This document shows positions 45,193 through 54,700 of a stretch of DNA of 64,000 bases, in pieces. This DNA comes from Mesorhizobium prunaredense. GTDB taxonomy: Bacteria; Pseudomonadota; Alphaproteobacteria; Rhizobiales; Rhizobiaceae. The notes below the pieces were generated by a model. It searched no databases, was not told the DNA's origin, and saw only the letters and a list, made by a program, of their open reading frames with translations. The translations under genes were made by a program, and so were the position numbers. Where the stretch lies: NCBI RefSeq assembly GCF_900156895.1, contig NZ_FTPD01000034.1, positions 263,994 to 327,993 on the forward strand, given 5' to 3'. Position 1 is the stretch's first letter. Each line of letters begins with the position of its first letter.

Positions 45193-45284
45193 TTCGCCGA
45201 TGGCCTGATCACCGTTCGTCTCTTGCGCAGCCCGGAAAGCCCGTGATACCTCGCCCGCAAAGAACCCTGTCGCGGAACAGCCAA

Positions 45285-46508
<1,224 letters not shown>

Positions 46509-46523
46509 CCAGAATAGGATATC

Positions 46524-46552
46524 TAGAACCCGGCCAAAGCCGGGTTCTTTGT
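46524..46552 (+). terminator. rho-independent terminator of argG
   Basis: agaacccgg ccaaag ccgggttct: a 9-bp stem, followed by ttgtttgg. It lies just past argG and before the oppositely oriented winged-helix gene. Confidence 0.85.
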
Positions 46553-46582
46553 TTGGATTTCACCACGTCGGCATGCCAGCGG

Positions 46583-46957
46583 TTACCCCGATTTCTCGCC
46601 ATATGCCTTTACGCCTCTGACCAGATCGTTGATGAATGCCCTCCCCTTGTTGGTCAGCACAAGTGAGCGCTTCCGGCGATCAGCGCCGAAACCGATGGTG
46701 ATCATCTGGTGGCCACCGGTCATTTCCTGGTGGCCCTCACCCCAATAATAGGCATTGCGGGAGGCGGCGCCGGACTTGATGCCGACGTTCCTCTCAATGT
46801 CCTGAACCGAAATGTCCTCATGCCGTGCATTCGCCGCAGCTATTTCCAGTAGAGCCAGGATTGTTGAGACCTGCATCTTCGGATCGAACTGATTGAACCG
46901 CCGTAGCGCGTTCATGAGCGTGGTGAGCGCCTTCAAATCGAACATTTCGGTTTCCAT
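46583..46957 (-). CDS. winged-helix (MarR-like) DNA-binding protein
   Basis: A 124-residue protein. QVSTILALLEIAAANARHED is the start of a winged-helix domain, ISVQDIERNVGIKSGAASRN a helix-turn-helix, and RKRSLVLTNKGRAFINDLVR a wing with the MarR/PadR-like LTxKGR. The family cannot be named; it resembles small regulators of phage or mobile elements in rhizobia. Start ATG 46957 has AGGAG 8 bases upstream. It is isolated, with no neighbour in the same direction. Confidence 0.75.
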   Translation of the reverse strand: METEMFDLKALTTLMNALRRFNQFDPKMQVSTILALLEIAAANARHEDISVQDIERNVGIKSGAASRNAYYWGEGHQEMTGGHQMITIGFGADRRKRSLVLTNKGRAFINDLVRGVKAYGEKSG

Positions 46958-47126
46958 CAGTAGACTCCTTTCCCGTTAGGCCGCCATTGCCTCTCGCTGC
47001 GAAGATCGAATGCAGGGCCGACGTCCCCGGCCTATAACGGTTTGCGCTGTCGATCCACCCCGCCTGGCCCATAGTCGGAAAGCACCTCTTCAGCTCAATA
47101 TCGCCTGAAAAATATGCGAGGGAACC

Positions 47127-47510
47127 ATGCGAAAACTGATCTCCACCGGCTCGCCCTTCGAGAAGGCCGCCGGTTATTCGCGAGCCGTGGTACAGGGCGA
47201 CTGGTGTTTCGTTTCCGGAACGACCGGCTACGACTATGCGACCATGTCGATGCCGGAGACAGTCGAGGCGCAGACGCGCAATTGCCTGGCGACGATTGCC
47301 AAGGCGTTGCAGGACGGCGGTTTTGAGATGGCCGATGTGGTGCGGGCGCATCACTACATCACCGACGCGGCTTTCGTCGACATAGTCTTTCCGATCCTCG
47401 GCGAGGCTTTTGGCGACATCAGGCCGGCGGCGACGATGATCGTCTGTCAGCTCAACAAGCCGGAAATGAAGATCGAGATCGAAGTGACGGCGCTCAAGCG
47501 CACGACCTGA
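47127..47510 (+). CDS. RidA/YjgF family protein lacking the usual catalytic Arg
   Basis: A 127-residue member of the RidA superfamily: FEKAAGYSRAVVQGDWCFVS, then GTTGYDYATMSMPETVEAQT and RNCLATIAKALQDGGFEMAD. In RidA the imine-hydrolysing Arg lies in a P-A-R-S motif; here the equivalent is DIRPAATMIVCQL, with Ala in its place. It therefore looks like one of the Rid4-Rid7 branches with unknown activity. Start ATG 47127 has AGGGAA upstream. Confidence 0.88.
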   Translation: MRKLISTGSPFEKAAGYSRAVVQGDWCFVSGTTGYDYATMSMPETVEAQTRNCLATIAKALQDGGFEMADVVRAHHYITDAAFVDIVFPILGEAFGDIRPAATMIVCQLNKPEMKIEIEVTALKRTT

Positions 47511-47685
47511 GCGCGGCGGCGCTGCAGAAGCTTGTGCGACGCCAGCGGGGCGCCAATGATCCGCCAAAGATGCTCTGAACCAAAAGCTTGCGCGCCAGCC
47601 GCTTGGCGTTTAGCAAGGCCGCGGCTCACGACAGCGCCGCGCGTCCTTTTGGACGCGCAAAGGACGCCGTCGAATTTTGGTTCTG

Positions 47686-47726
47686 CGCATGACCCCGAAG
47701 TCGATGCCGATTTCGGGTCATGCGCC
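47686..47726. repeat. palindromic repeat, family D copy 3
   Basis: gcgcatgaccccgaagtcga ... gatttcgggtcatgcgc: near-perfect inverted repeat just upstream of leuB. The 47511-47744 gap also holds a gcgtcc/ggacgc hairpin at about 47641; no gene is seen. Confidence 0.75.
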
Positions 47727-47744
47727 ACAGTTAGGACGGTTCCG

Positions 47745-48848
47745 ATGGCTTTGAAAAATCTTCTCCTGCTCGCCGGCGATGGCATCGGCCCCGAGGCGAT
47801 GGCCGAGGTGAAGAAGCTGATCGCCGCCATGAACGACACGCTCGACAGCGGTTTTGTCACCGATGAGGGGCTGGTCGGCGGCTGCGCCTATGACGCGCAT
47901 GGCGCGGCGATTTCCGATGCCGACATGGCCAAGGCGATGGCTGCCGACGCGGTGCTGTTCGGCGCCGTCGGCGGGCCGAAATGGGATGCGGTGCCTTATG
48001 AAGTGCGCCCGGAAGCCGGACTGCTGCGGCTGCGCAAGGACATGGAGCTGTTCGCCAATCTCAGGCCGGCCATCTGCTATCCGGCGCTGGCCGCATCCTC
48101 CTCGCTCAAGCAGGAGGTGGTCGAAGGGCTCGACATTCTGATCGTGCGCGAGCTCACCGGCGGCGTCTATTTCGGCGAGCCGAAGCAGATCATCGATCTC
48201 GGCAACGGCCAGAAGCGCGGCATCGACACGCAGGTCTACGACACGTTCGAGATCGAGCGCATTTCGGGCGTTGCCTTCGAGTTGGCACGCACCCGCAAGA
48301 ACCACGTCACCTCGATGGAAAAGCGCAATGTGATGAAATCAGGCGTGTTGTGGAACGAGGTCGTCAGCCAGACCCACAAGGCCAGATATGCCGACGTCAA
48401 GCTCGACCACATGCTGGCCGATGCCGGCGGCATGCAGCTGGTACGCTGGCCGAAACAATTCGACGTCATCGTCACCGACAATCTGTTCGGCGACATGCTG
48501 TCCGACATCGCCGCCATGCTGACCGGCTCGATCGGCATGCTGCCGTCGGCGTCGCTCGGCGCGCCGGATGCCAAGACGAAAAAGCGCAAGGCGCTCTACG
48601 AACCGGTGCACGGTTCGGCGCCCGACATTGCGGGCAAAGGCATCGCCAACCCGATCGCCATGATCGCCTCCTTCGCCATGTGCATGCGCTATTCCTTCGG
48701 CATGGTGGCCGAGGCCGATCGCCTGGAAAGCGCCATCGCCGCCGTGCTCGACCAGGGCTTGCGCACCAGCGATATTCTTTCCCCTGGGATGACCGAGGTC
48801 GGCACCACTGAGATGGGCGACGCGATCATCGCCAGGTTCCTGGGCTGA
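47745..48848 (+). CDS. leuB: 3-isopropylmalate dehydrogenase
   Basis: NAD-dependent oxidative decarboxylation in leucine synthesis. The 367 residues have LLLAGDGIGPEAMAEV at the N-terminus, RELTGGVYFGEPKQI, the catalytic Tyr/Lys region, DNLFGDMLSDIAAMLTGSIG (metal-binding Asp residues) and EPVHGSAPDIAGKGIANP. Start MALKNLLLLAG at 47745; the longer open frame upstream reads through a palindrome. Monocistronic here, with leuCD not nearby. Confidence 0.96.
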   Translation: MALKNLLLLAGDGIGPEAMAEVKKLIAAMNDTLDSGFVTDEGLVGGCAYDAHGAAISDADMAKAMAADAVLFGAVGGPKWDAVPYEVRPEAGLLRLRKDMELFANLRPAICYPALAASSSLKQEVVEGLDILIVRELTGGVYFGEPKQIIDLGNGQKRGIDTQVYDTFEIERISGVAFELARTRKNHVTSMEKRNVMKSGVLWNEVVSQTHKARYADVKLDHMLADAGGMQLVRWPKQFDVIVTDNLFGDMLSDIAAMLTGSIGMLPSASLGAPDAKTKKRKALYEPVHGSAPDIAGKGIANPIAMIASFAMCMRYSFGMVAEADRLESAIAAVLDQGLRTSDILSPGMTEVGTTEMGDAIIARFLG

Positions 48849-48908
48849 CCCTGTGGCGGTCGACGTCCGCTCGGCTTCCAGCCCCCTCAAAACCGCTGTG
48901 TCGAGCAG

Positions 48909-49592
48909 CTAGGCCCTGACGCCCACCGGCACCGGGCCCCACTGATTTTCACGGGCCTGCGTCGGGATCAGCGCGAAGACCAGGATGATCAGCCAGCCGA
49001 TCGTCGGGATGAACACCACCAGGAAAAGCCAGCCGGTCAGGCCGATGTCGTGCAGGCGACGCACGTTCAGTCCGATCCAAGGCGGGGTTGTCGCCAGCAC
49101 AAACGTGCCGCAAAGACCGACCGTCACTGCCGGCAATTCGTCAAGATGGCCCATGGCGTCGTCGATGAAGAGGCCAACGCCGACGACCCCGATCAGCGCG
49201 ATCGTCCAGAACAGGCAAAAACCCCAATATTCCTTGCGGCGGACACGGCCGGAGAAATTGAAGTAATTTTCAGTCAGGCCCCGCCGGAAATAGCTCCAAA
49301 GGTCGGTGGCGGGAGCATTTTCAGCGAAACGGCCGAAATGTTGCGGCGCCACGGGCGCATTGCCGGTTTGAGTCGGGGCGGCGGTTGCGGCAGGCGGACT
49401 GGCAGCCTGGGCACGGATCGAAATAACGTCGCGTGCCCGTCCACCGGCCGGCTGGAACTCGATAACCATGCCCCTGGCCATCGACGCCTCTCGGCGCAGA
49501 TCCTCGCGCGCGAAGGTGTAACGGTTGCCGTCGGCTCCGGTGATGAAACCAAAACCCTGGTCCTCGTCATAGTGAAGCACTTCGCCGCGCAT
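48909..49592 (-). CDS. cold-shock-like domain fused to DUF805 membrane domain
   Basis: A 227-residue fusion. Residues 1 to about 60 resemble a cold-shock/CspA-type OB fold (GEVLHYDEDQGFGFITGADG, then YTFAREDLRREASMARG). A Pro/Ala/Gln linker follows, then a DUF805 membrane domain with three to four helices (SGRVRRKEYWGFCLFWTIAL; LNVRRLHDIGLTGWLFLVVF). The domain order suggests nucleic-acid binding tethered to the membrane. Start ATG 49592 (MRGEVLHYDE). It lies convergent to leuB. Confidence 0.85.
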   Translation of the reverse strand: MRGEVLHYDEDQGFGFITGADGNRYTFAREDLRREASMARGMVIEFQPAGGRARDVISIRAQAASPPAATAAPTQTGNAPVAPQHFGRFAENAPATDLWSYFRRGLTENYFNFSGRVRRKEYWGFCLFWTIALIGVVGVGLFIDDAMGHLDELPAVTVGLCGTFVLATTPPWIGLNVRRLHDIGLTGWLFLVVFIPTIGWLIILVFALIPTQARENQWGPVPVGVRA

Positions 49593-49693
49593 GTGCTGCC
49601 CCTCGTCCCGCTGGCCAGACTGTTCAAAGTTGCGGCAGACCGCAAGGGGTGGGTGCGGAAATGGGGAGCATCGACCAATCGTCGAAGTCTGCG

Positions 49694-49861
49694 CCGCCCC
49701 TCATCGCCCTGCCGGGCACTCTCCCCGTATAGTGACGGGAGAAGGACGCTGTCATCGCCGGTTTCGCCAATCGCGGGCGTCGCGGAAAGAACGCCGAGGC
49801 TGCGGCCAGCGGGCTTCTCCCCGTTTACGGGGAGAAGGTGCCGGCAGGCGGATGAGGGGCG
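49694..49861. repeat. family B repeat pair in inverted orientation
   Basis: 49694-49744 (cccctcatcgccctgccggg cactctccccg) and 49813-49861 (cttctccccgtttacgggga gaaggtgccggcaggcggat) are inverted copies with about 68 bases between. They fill most of the 346-base gap 49593-49938 between the DUF805 gene and the helicase gene; no gene is visible. Confidence 0.8.
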
Positions 49862-49938
49862 GCGCAGACCTGAATCGATTGCCTTGGCAAAGGACAGCCC
49901 TTTGCAGGCCATGACAAGCCAACGATTCCGGCAAATCG

Positions 49939-51795
49939 CTAAGCCGGCCGCTTCTTCGCTTTCTTGTTCTTGGCGGGTCCGGCCTTGTCGAATTTCGGCT
50001 TGCTTGCCTTCCCGGCCCAGGGTTTTGCCTCGAATGCGGCGGGGCGCTGATCGGCTGACGGTGCGCGCTTCTCATATTTGGGCGCGTTCTGGTCGAACGT
50101 CCGCTTGCCGCGGTGCGGCTTCTTGTCCGGCCGTGGCTCCTGATAGCCGGCCCGCGACAGGTCGGGCGTGCCGTCCAGCCGCTTCACCGCGATGTTGTTC
50201 TGCAGCTTGCGGTCCGGGCCGATCGCCTGGAAAAACCGGTCGGCCCAATCCGCCGCGATCTGCACGAAGGTTTCTTCCGGCTGCATCTTGATGGCGCCGA
50301 TCTCGCGCTTGGAGATGCCGCCGGTCCGGCACAGCATCGGGATCAGCCAGCGCGGCTCGGCATTCTGCCTGCGTCCCACCGACAGCGAAAACCAGACGCT
50401 GTCGCCGAAATCGTCGCGGCGGCTTGGCGCCTCGTCGCGACGGGCAGATCTATCGCCAGAGGGCCTGTCGCCCGACGGCGCGAACGGAGCGACGTCTAAA
50501 AGATCCTCGGGCGCCGAGCGGCTGGAGCGGCACAGACGCACGAAGGCGGCGGCTACCTGATCGGGGCCATGCTGCTCAAGAAGCGCATTGATGAAGCCGC
50601 GTTCATCATCCGTCACAGGCTCGCTGAAAACCGGGTCGGCGAGGATGCGCTCGTCGTCGCGCCGCAGGACGTCGTCGGCCGAAGGCGGGCTTGCCCATGT
50701 CGCCGCAAGGCCAGCGCTTTGCAGCAGCCGTTCGGTGCGCCTGCGGGCATTGTTGGGCACGATCAGCGCGCTGACACCCTTGCGTCCCGCCCGTCCGGTC
50801 CGCCCGCTTCGGTGCAGCAGCGTCTCCGGATTGGTCGGCAGGTCGGCGTGGATCACCAGTTCGAGGTTGGGCAGGTCGATGCCACGCGCCGCCACATCGG
50901 TGGCGATGCAGACTTTGGCGCGGCCGTCGCGCATCGCCTGCAGCGCGTGGCTGCGCTCGTTCTGGCTCAGCTCGCCCGAAAGCGCGACGACGGAAAAGTT
51001 GCGGTTGTTGAAGCGCGCGGTCAGGTGATTGACGGCAGCGCGCGTGTTGCAGAACACCAATGCGTTCTTCGCCTCGTAATAGCGCAGCACGTTGATGATG
51101 GCATTTTCCCGGTCGGCCTGGGCTACGCTCAGCGCCCGGTATTCAATGTCGAGATGCTGCTTTTCCTCGCCGGCGGCCGAGATGCGCACCGCATCGCGCT
51201 GGTAGCCTTTGGCCAGCGTGGCTATGGAGCGCGGCACGGTGGCCGAAAACATCAAGGTGCGGCGCTCGGCCGGCGCGGCGTCGAGGATGAATTCCAGATC
51301 CTCGCGAAAGCCGAGATCGAGCATCTCGTCGGCTTCGTCCAGCACCACTGCCTTCAGCTCGGACATGTCGAGCGAATTGCGGGTGATGTGGTCGCGCAGC
51401 CGGCCGGGCGTGCCGACGACGATATGGGCGCCGCGCTCCAGCGTGCGGCGCTCGGTGCGCATGTCCATGCCGCCGACGCAGGACGCTATCGCTGCGCCGG
51501 TCAGTTCGTAGAGCCATTCGAGCTCGCGCGTCACCTGCAAAGCGAGCTCCCGCGTCGGCGCCACGGCCAGCGCCAGCGGTGCTGCAGCATGGGAAAAGCG
51601 CTCGGCGCCGTCGAGAAGGGTCGGCGCCAGAGCCAGCCCGAAGGCGACGGTCTTGCCGGAGCCGGTCTGGGCGGAAACCAGCGCATCGGCCTGCCCGAGC
51701 TCGAGAACCGCCTTCTGCACCGGCGTCAGCTCGACATAGCCGCGTTTTTCCAGCGCCTTTGCCAGCGCGGGGACAAGTGCTTCGAAATTGGACAT
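49939..51795 (-). CDS. DEAD-box RNA helicase with DbpA-type RNA-binding domain
   Basis: A 618-residue helicase. Motifs: AQTGSGKT (I), APTRELALQV (Ia), GTPGRLRDH (Ib), VLDEADEML (II), FSATVP (III), RGID (V) and HRSGRTGRAG (VI). A DbpA RNA-binding domain with VWFSLSVGRRQNAEPRWLIP follows at about residue 470, then a Lys/Pro-rich disordered tail (GKASKPKFDKAGPAKNKKAK). Such helicases work in ribosome assembly or cold adaptation. Start ATG 51795 (MSNFEALVPALAK) is preferred; a far longer frame runs antisense through asd. Confidence 0.95.
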   Translation of the reverse strand: MSNFEALVPALAKALEKRGYVELTPVQKAVLELGQADALVSAQTGSGKTVAFGLALAPTLLDGAERFSHAAAPLALAVAPTRELALQVTRELEWLYELTGAAIASCVGGMDMRTERRTLERGAHIVVGTPGRLRDHITRNSLDMSELKAVVLDEADEMLDLGFREDLEFILDAAPAERRTLMFSATVPRSIATLAKGYQRDAVRISAAGEEKQHLDIEYRALSVAQADRENAIINVLRYYEAKNALVFCNTRAAVNHLTARFNNRNFSVVALSGELSQNERSHALQAMRDGRAKVCIATDVAARGIDLPNLELVIHADLPTNPETLLHRSGRTGRAGRKGVSALIVPNNARRRTERLLQSAGLAATWASPPSADDVLRRDDERILADPVFSEPVTDDERGFINALLEQHGPDQVAAAFVRLCRSSRSAPEDLLDVAPFAPSGDRPSGDRSARRDEAPSRRDDFGDSVWFSLSVGRRQNAEPRWLIPMLCRTGGISKREIGAIKMQPEETFVQIAADWADRFFQAIGPDRKLQNNIAVKRLDGTPDLSRAGYQEPRPDKKPHRGKRTFDQNAPKYEKRAPSADQRPAAFEAKPWAGKASKPKFDKAGPAKNKKAKKRPA

Positions 51796-51994
51796 TTCAC
51801 TCTTTCGGAATTCGGATTCTTTTATGCCCGGCAATGGGTCATCCGTCGGCGAGCGCCAGGAGCGCCACGAGCCAAACGATCCAATCGTTCGTACTTCGCG
51901 CCGCCGCCATTGTACAGGGCAAGCCGCCTGGCTGCGTCGCGATTGACTCTTTACGCAAACCGCGTAAAAGCCGGCACCGAATGGGGTAGTTCCG

Positions 51995-52144
51995 ATGCGC
52001 GGCCTTTTGATGGCGCTTCTTGCCTTCGACGTCCCCGGCCGCAATGCGAACCATTGGGCCGGGCGCCTCGGCGCGTCTGCTCGTTCCAGCAAAACCACGT
52101 TCTTGGCCAAAAAAACCGGTAAAACGACCACTAAAACGGTCTGA
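51995..52144 (+). CDS. possible Lys/Thr-rich leader peptide of asd
   Basis: A 49-codon open frame (ATG 51995 to TGA 52144) whose last 18 residues, SKTTFLAKKTGKTTTKTV, contain 5 Lys and 7 Thr. It ends 107 bases before the asd start and immediately before alternative hairpins. Lysine and threonine are end products of the pathway that Asd feeds. The ribosome site is weak; ATG 52010 is in frame, and several LTG/TTG codons also could start a shorter leader. Speculative, but position and composition fit an attenuation leader. Confidence 0.3.
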   Translation: MRGLLMALLAFDVPGRNANHWAGRLGASARSSKTTFLAKKTGKTTTKTV

Positions 52145-52167
52145 TTCCCTTGGCCTAACCACCCTCT

Positions 52168-52216
52168 CCCGGGTCCGGCCCGGGGGTTGAAACCCGCATC
52201 GGCCGGCGGGTTTTCT
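52168..52216 (+). promoter_or_regulatory. asd: alternative hairpins upstream of asd (possible attenuator)
   Basis: Three mutually exclusive stems can be drawn: cccggg (52168-52173) with cccggg (52179-52184); gggt (52184-52187) with accc (52192-52195); and the terminator-like aacccgc (52191-52197) with gcgggtt (52206-52212), followed by ttttct. The middle stem would use the 5' arm of the terminator. No folding program was run. Confidence 0.4.
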
Positions 52217-52251
52217 CCAAAAAAACCGAGCGGAGAGGACAGGAGATTTCG

Positions 52252-53286
52252 ATGAGTTTCAAGGTTGCAATCGTCGGCGCCACGGGCAATGTGGGTCGGG
52301 AAATGCTCAACATACTGGAAGAGCGCGGCTTTCCGGTGAGCGAGGTGGTGGCGCTGGCCTCGCGGCGCAGCCAGGGCACGGAAGTGTCGTTCGGCGATCG
52401 CACGCTGAAGGTCAGGGCGCTCGACCAATATGATTTTTCCGATACCGACATCTGCATCATGTCGGCCGGCGGCAACGTCTCGAAGGAATGGTCGCCGAAG
52501 ATCGGCAAGCAGGGCTGCGTCGTCATCGATAATTCGTCGGCCTTCCGCTACGACCAGGACGTGCCGCTGATCGTGCCGGAAGTGAACCCGGACGCGATTT
52601 CGCTGTTCACGCGCAAGAACATCATCGCCAACCCGAACTGCTCGACGGCGCAACTGGTCGTGGCGCTGAAGCCGCTGCATGACCTCGCCACCATCAAGCG
52701 TGTCGTCGTCGCCACCTATCAATCGGTATCCGGCGCCGGCAAGGAAGGCATGGACGAATTGTTCACGCAGACCCGCGCGGTGTTCGTCGCCGACCAGGTC
52801 GACGTCAAGAAGTTCACCAAGCGCATCGCCTTCAACGTCATCCCGCACATCGACGTCTTCCTCGACGACGGCTTCACCAAGGAAGAGTGGAAGATGGTCG
52901 CCGAGACCAAGAAGATGCTCGACCCCAAGATCATGCTGACGGCGACCTGCGTGCGCGTGCCGGTGTTCATCGGCCATTCGGAAGCGGTCAATATCGAATT
53001 CGAAAAGCCGATCACCGCCGAGGAAGCACGCGAAATCCTGCGCGAGGCGCCAGGCTGCCAGGTTCTCGACAAGCGCGAGGACGGCGGCTACATCACGCCG
53101 CTGGAATCGGCCGGTGAGGACGCGACCTTCATCTCGCGCATCCGCGAGGATTCGACCGTCGACAACGGCCTGTCGATGTGGATCGTCTCCGACAATCTGC
53201 GCAAGGGCGCCGCACTCAACGCAGTGCAGATCGCCGAATTGCTGATCGAGCGCGGGCTGATCCAACCGAAGAAGAAGGCGGCTTAG
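52252..53286 (+). CDS. asd: aspartate-semialdehyde dehydrogenase
   Basis: Converts aspartyl phosphate to aspartate semialdehyde, the branch-point precursor of lysine/DAP, threonine and methionine. The 344-residue protein has the NADP site VAIVGATGNVGREML, the catalytic Cys in IIANPNCSTAQLV (about residue 130), and NIEFEKPITAEEAREIL. Start ATG 52252 has AGGAG upstream. The 456-base gap before it (51796-52251) holds the leader and hairpins described above and no other gene. Confidence 0.96.
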   Translation: MSFKVAIVGATGNVGREMLNILEERGFPVSEVVALASRRSQGTEVSFGDRTLKVRALDQYDFSDTDICIMSAGGNVSKEWSPKIGKQGCVVIDNSSAFRYDQDVPLIVPEVNPDAISLFTRKNIIANPNCSTAQLVVALKPLHDLATIKRVVVATYQSVSGAGKEGMDELFTQTRAVFVADQVDVKKFTKRIAFNVIPHIDVFLDDGFTKEEWKMVAETKKMLDPKIMLTATCVRVPVFIGHSEAVNIEFEKPITAEEAREILREAPGCQVLDKREDGGYITPLESAGEDATFISRIREDSTVDNGLSMWIVSDNLRKGAALNAVQIAELLIERGLIQPKKKAA

Positions 53287-53388
53287 TCTCGCTCACGGGC
53301 CGTATCGCCGCTGCCGCGGCGGGCCCTCCCGCGGGGGCGCCGGACAACCGGCGGCCCGCGGTCGCGGGCTCGGCTTTCGGCCGTCAGC

Positions 53389-53439
53389 CCCCTTCTCCCC
53401 GTTCACGGGGAGAAGGTGCCGGCAGGGGGATGAGGGGCA
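53389..53439. repeat. family B palindromic repeat
   Basis: ccttctccccgttcacgggg agaaggtgccggcaggggga tgagggg, the reverse orientation of the family B element. It lies in the 383-base gap 53287-53669 between asd and the bestrophin gene. The remainder of that gap shows an upstream gcccgcgg/ccgcgggc-rich stretch at about 53330-53370 but no gene. Confidence 0.75.
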
Positions 53440-53669
53440 GCACCGGCGTCTCAAATTCTGCTCAGTTTTGACGCAACGCCTCACCAACTTTCTTCAGATC
53501 GGTCTCGCCGGCCATCGATTGCTCCCGAATGTCTTGCGGATTTTCGACAGCGTGCTCGGCTAGACCGGCAAGACGACATTGCCATGTCGCTGGCGGCTGG
53601 GCTTATGCGTGTATTGCGTCACACAATGGAACCGATCAGGATCATTGCCGGTCCGTGAAAGGGGTTTCG

Positions 53670-54575
53670 ATGATCGTTCGCCCGCGCCCGGGATTCCTGC
53701 ATCTGTTCTTCATCATGCGCGGCTCGGTGGTGCCGCGCATCCTGCCGCAGATCTTCGGCTTCGGCGTCTATGGCGCACTGGTGTTGCTGGCGGTCAGGGC
53801 GCTGGGGCTTGACCTCGGCAATGCCGGCCCCGCACCGCTCGCCTTGCTCGGTGTGGCGCTGTCGATCTATCTCGGCTTCCGTAACAATGCCGCCTACGAC
53901 CGCTGGTGGGAGGCGCGCAAGCTGTGGGGCCAGCTTGTCTTCGACATTCGTAACCTGGCGCGCGCCAGCACCGGGTTGATCGAGGATCGGGTCGAACTGC
54001 GCGGGCTGCTGATGGAGGCGATCGCCTTCTGTCACTTCCTGCGCGGCCTGCTTCGGCGGGTCGATGCCACGACCGAAGCACGCGCGTTCATCGGTGAAAA
54101 GGCCGAAAGTGCTGCCAAGCTGGCCAACCCGCCAGACGCCATGCTGCGCCGGATGGGCGAGCGAGCCGCCGCGTTGTACAGGGCCGGCGCGATCGACGTC
54201 ATGGGTTACCGCATCCTCGACGAGCGCCTGTCGCAAATCGCCGCAGCGCAGGCCGGCTGCGAGCGCATCATGGGAACACCGCTTCCGTTTGCCTACACGC
54301 TGCTGTTGCAGCGCACCGCCTATATCTTCTGCCTGCTGCTGCCGTTTGGCCTGGCCTCGACTGCCGGCTGGGCGACGCCGCTGTTCACGGCGCTGATCGC
54401 CTACACCTTTTTCGGCCTCGATGCGCTTTCGGAGGAACTCGAGGACCCGTTCGGCACCGAGGCCAACGATCTCGCCCTCGACGGCCTGTGCCGCGTCTGT
54501 GAAATCTCTGTGCTCGAGGCACTCGGCGAAGCGCCGCCGAAAATGATCCCTGCTGAAAAGTTCTATTTTTCCTGA
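53670..54575 (+). CDS. bestrophin-like anion channel family protein
   Basis: A 301-residue membrane protein of the bestrophin/UPF0187 family. It has an N-terminal hydrophobic pair, LGFRNNAAYDRWWEARKLWG (family signature RNxxxYDRWWEARK), a long soluble middle, and the C-terminal pair YTLLLQRTAYIFCLLLPFGL and YTFFGLDALSEELEDPFGTEANDLALD. Homologues such as YneE form pentameric chloride or cation channels. Start ATG 53670 is chosen because upstream in-frame residues do not match. Confidence 0.92.
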   Translation: MIVRPRPGFLHLFFIMRGSVVPRILPQIFGFGVYGALVLLAVRALGLDLGNAGPAPLALLGVALSIYLGFRNNAAYDRWWEARKLWGQLVFDIRNLARASTGLIEDRVELRGLLMEAIAFCHFLRGLLRRVDATTEARAFIGEKAESAAKLANPPDAMLRRMGERAAALYRAGAIDVMGYRILDERLSQIAAAQAGCERIMGTPLPFAYTLLLQRTAYIFCLLLPFGLASTAGWATPLFTALIAYTFFGLDALSEELEDPFGTEANDLALDGLCRVCEISVLEALGEAPPKMIPAEKFYFS

Positions 54576-54700
54576 GGGTTTGTTCCCGCGCTCACCGCAG
54601 CACCGCGCGCTGGAAAAATCATAGGCGTGTCGGATCGCCGCCTCACGCCGCGTCCTTGGTTCGACCCTGGGCAAGAGGGCTCGAAACAACCGGAGGACCA

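Noticed and set aside
51796..53265. A long N-terminal extension of the helicase gene frame
   Set aside because: It would be antisense to asd; the helicase family begins at 51795 with MSNFEALVP.
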